DNA of 64,000 nucleotides from Brachypterus glaber (lineage: Eukaryota > Arthropoda > Insecta > Coleoptera > Kateretidae). A program made the translations under genes and the position numbers. The stretch's first letter is position 1, and each line of letters opens with the position of its first letter. Under the pieces are notes generated by a model. It saw nothing but the letters and a program-made list of their open reading frames with translations. It did not search any database and had not been told where the DNA came from. Positions 11,701-23,300 of this stretch are shown in pieces. The stretch covers positions 105,934,893-105,998,892 of the forward strand of contig OY294044.1 in NCBI GenBank assembly GCA_958510825.1, given 5' to 3'.

Positions 11701-14350
11701 TTACGAATCCAGTGACACCTCGCTCATAATAGAAAAAAGCTGGTCCAAAAAGCACTTGTTGACCAGACTATATGGTCTAATTGACGGGACGATATAAAAT
11801 TGAATAAAAATATATATTTTTATAATTTCAGTCGTGAAGTTTAAGAATGTTATCTTTTAAATCATTCGTGAAGTTTAAGAATGTTTTCTTTTAAATCAAT
11901 CGTAAACTAGTAATTGCTTTAAACAAAAAAAACTGATTATTTTAAAAAGTTTTTCTTTAATAATAAAATTTTCCTCATCTAGTGATTTTAAAGTGTCAAA
12001 AAAAAAAAAATATTTTGTTTTCAGAATTTTTAAAATATAAAATCGACAAACCCGGAATGGTAGGGGGTACATCTTTAACAGGCCTATCCCAACTCGCATC
12101 TGCGACGGGAACCCTGGGTTCCCTGACGTCCGACGAACCCGTAAGCGGGATGTTATGGGTCCACTTATTGGCCGGTAGAGGGCTGAGGGCGTCCACCGGC
12201 ACCTCAGCTGCCACCACGCCTGTTACGCCCAGCGGAGGAGCACCAAGTATCACTGGAGGTAAGAATCAATCATTTATGATCCACGAACAGTAATTTAATA
12301 GTTTTAACCTCTTCAGGGACAATTTTTTTTTTGTTTAAAATAATTTAGTAGCAAAAGTTAAAAATGCTTTTTATTCTGAAAATAAGTAAACTGAAGATGT
12401 GAGAATCTTGGTCATTGGATGTCGCTTATGATGGGAAATAAAGCAAATGGCAACAGCTATGACCACTGAGCGTTAATAAATTAGGTGAATTCCATTTTGC
12501 CTAATTTATTTTTAACTGCACGCATATACTCGGCGCATTATCTGAGTAACAAATTGGATCAAGGAAGCTATGATTAGTGGTTTAAAAATGACTTTTAGTA
12601 ATATTTTTGTAGCCCATTGTGCTTTTGATAATTTTTAACATTTAGGTTAAATTGACTGTCATTTTACGTCTTACAAATAATAACAAAATCTGTTTAAAAA
12701 GTAAAACTTTGTTCAAAAGTATAATAAAAGTAAGTTTTTATTCATAAAGTGCTATTATAAACTTAAATTTAACATTACCTGAATAAAATTACGGACCAGT
12801 ATTATTTTAACCAAAAAATTCTCTGATATAGTGTTTACTTCAAAAATTTATAGAGCACTGCTTTATATTACTTCATTTAAACAAAATGTTTATAGATTGA
12901 TGCTTAAGTTTTCTTTTTATGCACTTTTCTTGTTATTTCTTCTTGCTAAAGCAAATTATTTGGATTTTTTTATAAATGTCAAAATAATGTCTTGATTGAC
13001 AATAAATTTTAAACAAGATGAAAACCTTACATAAGGAACTAAATATATTCTGCAAACCAAATAACAAGAAACAAATACCTATACATCAACTCAGATAGAT
13101 AATACGCGGAGTTTATATGTGCCTATGTTCCTAAAGAGGTTAAACATTTTTGATTAATAAATTATTGATAATTTTTTTATTTTTATTTTATCCTCTTTTC
13201 AGGAAACACAGGCCTGCGCGATTTGTATTGTGTATTAGAATGTGACAGGGTACACAAAGCACGAACAGTGGTAAGTACAAATTGCTGCATTTTTATTTTC
13301 CCCCAGGTAAGTCCTGCGTTACTTAAAAAATATACAGGGTGAGAAACGAACCAAACTCCATTGCCCATACGTTGTTATTGGATTTTTTTTTTGTTTCAAC
13401 TTTTCTTGTAATAAATGATCCTTATTTTTGCTTGTTTTCGAGTTAATATTTCTTAAATAATAAAACTAGATGAAACGTTGCAAGTACCCTGTCAAAACAT
13501 CGGCACTATTGTACACTAGAGCCATCTAGTTTGCGAATTTCAAACTAGGTGTTTTGTTTGATTTTAAATTCTGTATCTTTAAAACATTATATTCTAGCAA
13601 AAAAATGTATATAACATTTTTTATAGGCTTAAAAAGAGCTTTTATTTATAATATAATTTTTTGAAATCGGGTTATAAATATGTGAGATATGCTAAAAAAA
13701 CCTTTTACTGCTTTAAACGCCAATATCTCGAAAACAATGGGTTTTAGGAAAACGTTGTTTATAATATTTTTTGACCAGTTTAAAATTATCTTTTATATAA
13801 ATGCTAAATTAACCAAATACAATAATAATTGCCTTAATTATAAACAAAGAAACGCTAAAATAGGAGTTTTACCCTCTTTTTACCCCCTTACCCACAATCG
13901 TCTACCCCCAAAATCTAATCAGCTCTTAGGAATACGATAAGAAACAATATGCAAAAAACCGCAAGTCGATATCTCATGTAGAAATGGAGTTAGAGAGTTT
14001 ACACCCTGACAGACAAACAGACAAACGGACGCAAAATTTTTTTTTACTTATTTCGAATGGTCTAAAATGTCGAGAAATGTGAAGAAAACGTGGTCAAAGA
14101 TTTTGACTTTTCGGCGAAGATTTCAATACATCGGCACTCTTAGTAGCACTAAGTGCCGATGTAAAATATACTTGCATTAACTACCCATGTAAAACGAAAA
14201 CCCCGTGAAGTTCTCCATAAAAAGTTAAAAAAATGTTCATTACCATATAACTTGAAAAAAATAATAATAAAAATCGGATAACAATATGGTTATTTTCGAG
14301 TGTTTTAATATTATTTTTATGTGTGCAAAACACTCCTGGAGTTAATAATA

Positions 14351-14398
<48 letters not shown>

Positions 14399-17300
14399 GG
14401 TCTTTTTTAAGTTTGGTCCGTTCCTTCCGACTCACCCTGTATGTTGTGCTTTTTTACGATTTCAGCGTTTTAAATGTATATAAACAAGCTAACTTCCGCG
14501 AAGAAAAAATCTATCGGTCTGTCTATCTGTGCGGGAAAATTTGTACACGATAACTCAAGCACGCTTCTAGGCTCAAAATATTTTTTAGTAAAAATCGAGG
14601 TGGGGTAAAAGGGTAAAAAACCGGTAAAAACTTTTCAAATATTTCTTCAATTTTTGTCGGAAAAAAATACTTTTATCCAATACATACAGATAAGGAGACA
14701 ATTACCAGCTTTATTTTAAATAGATAAACTCAATAATAACCCCCGCGTGGCTTTTACTTTATTGAGTGGATAATTATTTATTTTACCCACTAAACTGTCA
14801 CTTGTCAAATTATTTTCTTGTAAATGTCATTAAAATTTTTAATAAAAATATGAATTTCTAAGCTATTTATTGGATAAAACCTTGTATATGGGTAAACCGA
14901 TATTGCCCTCTCATGGGCAATATCTTAATTTTCCCACTAGTACCATAAATAACTATTTTTCTAGTTTTATTTTTGTCTTTAGGTAAGAACGGGAGATTTG
15001 GTTTTTGATTGGGACGAAAGTTTCGAACTGGACTTAGTTAATAATCGAGAACTGGACTTGTTAATTTACTCTTGGGACCCACAATATAGGCACAAACTGT
15101 GCTACAAGGGCTCTGTCTATCTGCCTACATTGCTTAAGTCCGGCCCTATACATCAGTTGGCCCTCAAAATTGAACCCAGGGGTAAGTATATTCACGGTTA
15201 GCCGTTATTCACTTTAAGTTCGACTTTTCCTCTATAATTTGTTTACTTATAACGTAAATATCAACTTAAAACCAAAAATTAATTAATCTATAGGGTGAAA
15301 CAGTTTTTGATCGCAAAAAAGGGTCACGTGATCTACCCCAGATAGCAAAAAGTGATACTATGGACGTCCAATGGACGTATGTTCATGGACGGCTGTATGT
15401 CCATTTTTTCGCTATGGACGTCCCATGGACAGATGACACAACTGTGGACATCCATAAGGTGTCCGTTGAAACCATCCATCCAGCATCCATAGGACTTGCT
15501 TTTTTGCTTACTTAACTGGTTTTTGCGACTGTGAAAAACTGATATTTAACTTGCAATGTTTGTTGTTGTTTTTTTGTTTAGGGCAATTTAAGGCTTTTTT
15601 GACCACTTAGAATATACTTAGTAAGCTAAAATTTGGTAAACATGTTCGTCTGACAATACAATTTTATATAAAACTTACCCCCTACCCCTAAAATTTAAAA
15701 AATCCATTTATTACCCAAGAGATAATTTAAAACTAAAATTAGGTTACATACTTATCCAGTGATAATCAAATTTTAAAATAAATGTTACACCCCCCCTTTT
15801 CTTCCCATCTCCCCCCATACGCGTATAAGACTAAGTTTACCCCCTCTCTGTTTCACCCACTTAGAATAAACGTAGACAGCTGAAATTATGGGCGTAAAAT
15901 GGACACTGAATGGACGATCACTAATAGTCGTACAAAGGATGTAAATATATGGACGTACACAGTACATCCATTATTAGGTCCGTGGACCACCGGTGCTATA
16001 TGGGACATAACTTTTAAATTTATAGGTTAATTTGAAAAAAGTGGCATTTTCTTACTTATTAATTAAAAACAACAGATGGTTTAATATAAAATTATCAAAA
16101 AAAATAAATTTCGAAAAATGTTGAAAATGAAAATATATAAAAAATATTCTTTATTATTTTTGTATTTTAGATTAAACCGTCTTTAATTTTCAAATAATAA
16201 ATAAGAAAATGTAATGTTTGTTTAAATTAACCTATTTATTAAAAAGTTACGGAGGTCACGTGACTCTTTTTTGTGATTAAAAAATGTTTCGCCCAATAGA
16301 TTATTTTATTTTGTTTTTAAATCGATATTTACATTATAAGTAAATAAACTGTACAAAAAAAACTGAGTCGTTTTCCAAAGTCGAACTAAAAATGAATTAC
16401 GGCGAACCGTGTATCCTAAGAATATTATTCGTGTATTTTCTTTTAAATACCTATTTATAATGACTACCCTGGTAGAAAAATAAACAAATCTAACTTAACA
16501 TAACATGCTATGCTATGCTAAGTCTGGCAACGCTGTATTAGAATTAAAAAAATATTTTAAAATTCTGAATATATAAATAAATATTAACTAACTAAATATA
16601 AAGTTTTTCTGAGAGGTAAATGTATTTATCGAAGTATAATAGCATATTACACGTAAAATATTTAGGGCCACCTAAAAAGATGGCTTTTTATAAATAAATG
16701 ATAGATTAAATTTAACGAAATTATGTTTAAAAATATTATGATTGCTAAAATACATTAAGAATATATGAATAAATTTGTCTCCAGCTGCCATTTTATGATG
16801 CAGGTAGAAATTTCCTAGTTGGCCACGCCCCCTCCGAAAGTTAGAAATTAAACGTACTTATAACGTATTTCTAACTTAAAAATCTAACGTTAGATTAACG
16901 TTTGTAACTAACGTTTGATTCTAACGTTAAAAAGCGGGACATTTGCACATATTTTATAACGTACCTTTATACAGTTTTCTAACGTTAGAAAAACGTTATT
17001 CTAACGTTAAATTTCTACTAGGGTAGGCTTCATTTTCTGTAAATAAACAAATGTAGTGTCCTCACATCATACTGATGCATTTGTTTCTATTAAACCAATT
17101 AGCAAAGATTATAAATATAAAATTTGTCTGATAATTTTTTTCTCTTATTTCTTGCCTTTTTTACTTTACTTAATATAACTGTATTGTTTTCTTTGTTCAT
17201 TTAGGTACTCTATATTTAAGACTGCGTCACACGGATTCTTCAACTCTTTACAAAAGAAGAATAACACAAACTTTAACTTTATCTAGGACGACTCCGTTGT

Positions 17301-20300
17301 TTGGAGTTGACTTAGAAAGTGTGGTAAGTAAATAATTTCTTCATGTTACACACATTTTTTTTCTACTCCATAAAAAATATATTGTCTCACTAGCAGTAGT
17401 AGTAAATTTTTGGGTTGGCCAAAGTCGGACAACTAAGCCATTTATGGCCCTTTTTGTCACCCTAGGCTATCCCAACCATTTACTAATTTGAGTCCTCCTT
17501 GAACCTGTCCGTCCTTTCAATAAATGTCAGGATATTGGCCCAGGGGAGGTCTCCTAGTTCCTCTTGGTTGAGTCTTTGAGTTTCAAAGACTTGACTTGAC
17601 TTCAGAAAGTATGAAGTGGTAAATATAAATTTATAAAGCATAAAAAAATTGACAAACTAAAGAGATTAGAGATTGTATGTAGGATCATACAAAAACTCTT
17701 TTTTCCCGGGGCAGTCCATCCTTTTTCCAGCAACCAGTCGGTTTTTGATTTGCTTGGGCCAGCCAGAAAGTCCTCTGCTTGCCGGCAACCGTCGACCGTA
17801 CTCCATTGATCCTTTAGCTTGGCATAAGCCCACTCATCGAGAGCGGTCTTCACCTGCTTTATTGTGACACCCAGTCTCAATAAGTTTCTCTATTTTTATT
17901 TTTTTTAGGTGTCGAGAGAATCGAAAACAATGCCCGGAGGAGTGGGAATGGTGCCTGGTTCACAACAAAATATCCCGATTATAGTCAGGAGATGCGTGGA
18001 AGAAGTTGAAAGACGAGGCTTGGACATAATTGGTAAAAATCTTAACTTACATAAGGGCAATTCAATTGTAACGGGTGCGATAGTTTTATGCATTTTTAAA
18101 ATATAACTAGAAAACTATTTATGAAAACTGTGCCTGTTATGTTCAATCCAGGCTAGAACACGGAAATTGTAAATTATTAGAATCTGTTTTAAATAGGGAA
18201 TTCAAATCATTGATGGCGCGACAAGAGTAAATACACGCTTTAAATCGCTCTATTGAATAGTATTATACTATAATAATACGGTAGTTTAAAATTTCCCAAA
18301 ATCGCCAAGAAACGTTCCAGACAAAAAATTCTTATTTCATGAAAAAATACGAAGCTTTAATGTCCGTCTGTCCGTCCGTCCGAGTTCACGTTTTTCGTAA
18401 GCACGATAACTCAAGAAAGAATTATTCGAAACAAAAAAAAAATCAAATATTTTTTTTTTAATTCATGACTTTTTTATTTCTAGGATTGTACAGGCTGTGC
18501 GGATCCGCAACGAAGAAGCGTATCCTCAGGGAGGCCTTCGAACGCAACAGCAGATCGGTGGACCTAAGTCCCGACAACGTTCCCGACATAAACGTCATAA
18601 CGGGAGTCCTGAAGGACTATCTACGGGAACTTCCCGAACCCCTTTTCACCAAATGTCTGTACCAGATGATGGTTGATGCACTGGGTGTTTGTTTACCAGA
18701 TGATCCCGAAGGGAACGCCAAACTTATGTTCTCCATATTGGATTGTTTACCAAGAATTAATAGAGTAAGTTTTTTTCACACGAGGTTTCAAAACTATTTT
18801 TTACAAAAAAGAAAAAATAAAAAAAAATATTTAAATTTTTTTTGTAAAAAACTTCGCAAAAAAATGAACCGACTTCTGTCTCTAAAAAGTAAAAAATAAA
18901 AATAAGCCGGTGCCAATTTCACCACTCCCTAAATTAAATACTAACAATTATTTATGTTGTTAAATTGTTTGCTGTGAAATTGGCACCGACTTATTTTTAT
19001 TTTTTACTTTTTAGAGATACAGAACTTGTAGATCTGTAAAGTCATCTAAGTTGTCCTTCCATCTCGGCAAGCTGCTGACATCACAACGCACTATTAGTGC
19101 GTTGTGGCGTTATCATCTTAAAGATAAATTTCTAAAAAATAAATTTAGTAGTATTTTTATTTCAGCGACCAAGAGTCCAACCAACCTTATTTTAAACGAA
19201 ATACTAAATAAAATCTTTGTAAAACTTTAACCGTTAAGTAATAATCAAATAACGCCTTATGGTATAATCACAAATTTTATAATTTTCTCTTGGTATTTTA
19301 ATATTGCAAGTCCACAGAATCAAGTTTAGCGGCATTTAAAAGATTTTTAGCCTGCCGTAATATTTAAGTGACCCCTTATCCGAGTTGTCCGATCATTTTC
19401 TAAAAATTTGGTTGGTATTAGAACCAAATTAATCCGGTTTTAAGTGAAATTGCGTTAAAACTATTAGATTTATCTTGATTATCCGGCTTACCCGGCATTA
19501 TCCAAACCTCCTCCTTTTTTTGGAAGTCGGTTAAAAATTTAATATACTATATCCTATTTTCCAGGCCACTCTGATCTTCCTAATGGACCACTTAGCTTTA
19601 GTAGTGTCTGCATCAGACCGAAACAAAATGTCCGCTTTAAATCTGGCAACCGCGCTGGCGCCGCCCCTCATGCTCCAATCCACCGACACCATGACTCCCA
19701 CCGCCGCCTCCAAAACCCACGAACTGGATTATCAGCAGCCCATCAACGTGCTTAAGTATCTGCTGCAAATCTGGCCCACTCCGAAAACGCACATCTCAGG
19801 TAATGTGTAGGAAAGACGTTACAACTGTAGTGTAGGCGGTTTTTTGTGAGTAACCTGTTAACTACGGTCAAAAATCTATTTTGAAAAAAAAATAGTGACT
19901 TACGCAGATCACTGAAATAGACCTCAAAAAATATGTGTAGTTCTAGGTCGATTTTTTACTATACGGTATTTTCTCGTATTTAACTTTACCAGTTATACCA
20001 ACATACATACATACATAGAATACATACAATAAAAAAGCATATTTTTTTGTTAAAATTAATAAAATTTTAACTGTTTAAAGATGTATAGAGTTTCGAGTAG
20101 AGCTTTCCTCATGTAAGCAATGACAGTTCGTTTTCGTTTGGACTTTTTCCTCCATGGTACCTTCGATGGTTGCATCTACGTCACCAAACAAGGCTCTATA
20201 CAGAGTGGCCACTATTTTTCAGTAACAAATTTCCGTGACTTTTCCCGGTTTTTTAGAAAATTTTTTTTATATTTCCCTGACCAATAAGCAGAGTCTTATA

Positions 20301-23300
20301 ATATTATATAATGTATACTAAATTAATTTATGTAATACCAAAATTATCCCGGACAACATTTGCTATTTCACGTGGAAGTCATTATAACATCATGTAATGA
20401 TTTTCTGAGTTCATGAACGCATACAGATGACTCCTCATTGTAAAGTCATTATGAGATCATGTCATGAAGATCTATCAACGGTCTACGGAGTGCGCATGCG
20501 CAAATTTTAAATTAACCGCGAAATTTAAATTGACCGCGAAATTTAAAATTAAAAAAAAAGAAACACACCTTTTTGCTCATATCTTGAAAACGCGAAGAGA
20601 TACCAGAAAAATAACGAAAAAATCAACCCCCCCTAGACATACACCACCACATAAATCTATTTTCAACAACTTGAGGACACCGGGATTTTCCCACTGGGAA
20701 CTTCCCAGTGGGAATGTTCTCCAAGGTGACTGGGGGCACTAACTCCTCTAGACTAAAGCCTCCAGATATCTACGGCTCACCATACCAATCCGATAATGTG
20801 TATCGAATTAGCTGACCAGTAAGTTAATTACTAGTTATTACCAGTAGTATATCCTTATAAAGACAGGTGCATTTTAATACTAGTATTCCTTTATTCGTTT
20901 AAAAAGTTAAGTTAGTGGTAGAAAATAACATGTGGCGCCACCTATCGCATAACGCTGTCAAGTGCACTGAAATTGAAAAATTACAGGAGCCTGTACTATT
21001 CGGCAATCGTTCTCAATCGAGTCCCGGGCAACATTTGCTATTTCACGTGGAAATCATTATGACATCATTTAATGATTTAACGTTAAATGTATACATCTCA
21101 TAACAAACTCACAACATGATCACAAAATCATGAGATGTGCTCATCATGATGTTCGTATGAGTACAAAACGTGGAAATCATATCATGTCGCTCTCATGAGG
21201 CCTATATGATTTTATGAATGTTGTCCGGGATAGAGTATAATATAGTGAATGATGTAGATTTTAATGTTAATAAAGTTAACCACAGTTACTCACAAAAAGC
21301 TCCTTTTAAAATTTTTATTTTATGTTCTATTGACAGTTTAAGTGCCATCTAGAGGCTTTTTAAAACATAACCATAAAACATAACATCAAAGATTCCGTGA
21401 TTGGCTTAAGGCCTATTCAGAAGCTTGCATAAAAACGTAAAACATAAGAATGCGATGCCGTGATTGGCTTACAAGATACATGGCGGCACATCAAGCCAAT
21501 CACGGCATCGCATTCTTATGTATTACGTTCTTATGCGAGACTGTGGATATGCCCTTAATGTGCCATTATGTGTCATGTGCGCAGGCTTATAACGTAATGT
21601 TTATGGTTATGCGAGCCTGTGGACGGCGCCTTAATTGGTACTATCGTAGATTTATCTTATTTTTTCTACTTTATCACTACTTTGTTGAAAAAATTCATGT
21701 TCAACTCAGCTCAAATCTCACTTTCTCATATGCATTAAAGTTCAACTAGCAGATACTGTAAAATTGCAAAAAAATATGAAAAATAATAATATAATAATAT
21801 AATTAATAATATAATAAAATATAATTTTGTTTATATTATAAATTATAATTTATAATAAATTATTTATAATAAATTACCACAAAAAAATAATTAATTAATA
21901 ATGTTATTATAATAAATAATTATATGTCATATCCGGACCAACCTTTATAGAAACTTTTTCTCATATTTTTGCTTTTATATTTTAGTGAAGAATGACCCTT
22001 TAAAAATTTTGTAACTTAGATTTACAAATTTGTAATAGTTATTGCATAATGTTCATTATATTTTTTTGATAGAAAATTTGTCATTTTTTAAATAGACAAA
22101 AATTCATTATAATTCTATAGGATTATGTTAAATAACACAGGCCCACAAAAAAAAATTCTGAGTCTTGGATTCCAATATGATATTCCTATGTATTTTTTTT
22201 CCGCTGAAACTGAATCCGCAACCCGTTTAACCCCTACACGTCAGGATTTGGAGATAACCTCAAAAAACACCCGAAAAACTACTTAAACCGCTAAAATCAT
22301 CTATACCATACATACCACTGTCACCCCCTGTCCCCAAATTGCTAATTCTATAACCCCAGAACACAATAATCCCCTAACCTCATAATACCCTAGCCGCATA
22401 ACCTCGAAACCCCGTAACCTCATTAAGTATCATAGAAAAACCTAGTTTGGGAAACAGCACAAATTCTCCAGTTTTTTTTTTGTGGAACATAGTCATAGGT
22501 AAGTAACTCTATAACCCCAAACTCCCCTAACACGATAACCTCAAAATCCCTTCACTTCGTAACTCCATACACTATATCCCCTTAATCCCGTTATCCTATT
22601 CTGTGGAGAAGTCCGGTTAAAAAAATAATGACTTCACTCACAAAACTCTTATATTTTGAGAACCGGACTTCTCCACGGAAGAGGATGATGGGGTTAAGAG
22701 GTTATAATATATGGGGTTACGGAGTGAAGGGGTTAGAAGGTGTGATGGGATTTTAGGGTTATACAGTTACTTATTCATAACTATGTTCTACAAGAAAATT
22801 TCACGTAATTGTTCTGTTTTCCCGAACCAGATTTTTCTACTTAATGAGGTTACGGGGTTTTGAGGTTATGGTGTAATGGTATACCGAGGTTAGGGGATTA
22901 TTGGGTTACGAAATTACGAATTTGGAGGAAGGGGGTGAAAGTGGTATGGAGGTGATGATTTTAGGGGTTTCAATAGTTTTTCGAGTGTTTTTTGAGGTTA
23001 TGTCAAAATCCTGACGTGTAAGGGTACAAGCGCCTAAATGCAGGACTACATGCAGGAGTTTGTTTTGGTTTTTTCTTGAAATATCATATTGGAATACAAG
23101 ACTCACAATTTTTTTTGTGGGCCTGTGTAATTATTAAATTAAAATTCATTTTAAAGTGAAAGTATATTATAAAAATTATCTGATTGTTGTCTTTTACGGT
23201 TTAATTTATCTATTTATTTTGTTTATTACTCGTTATTAGCACATCTATTTTTATTTTTTTGCAATTTTATGTAATAGATATATCTATTTCTCAATTCAAT

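Larger units (their letters stand above)
13335..14439. mobile_element. 'CAGGGTGAG' TIR element carrying a nested insertion
   Basis: Ends 'CAGGGTGAGAAACGAACC' and, reversed, 'aagtttggtccgttcc' to 'CTCACCCTG', flanked by TA at 13333-13334 and 14440-14441. The element at 13497-14162 is nested inside it, and an (AAT)n tract lies near the right end. The intron between exons D and E is mostly this element. Confidence 0.75.

Noticed and set aside
11474..11755. 93-codon minus-strand frame in an intron
   Set aside because: Lys/Phe-rich translation of AT-rich DNA, with no domain or homologous look, and no splice or start context.
11996..12253. 85-codon open frame on the minus strand
   Set aside because: It is the antisense of exon C. 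The plus strand has conserved C2 sequence and good splice sites.
17673..17867. 64-codon plus-strand frame before exon G
   Set aside because: It is the opposite strand of an antisense LINE fragment.
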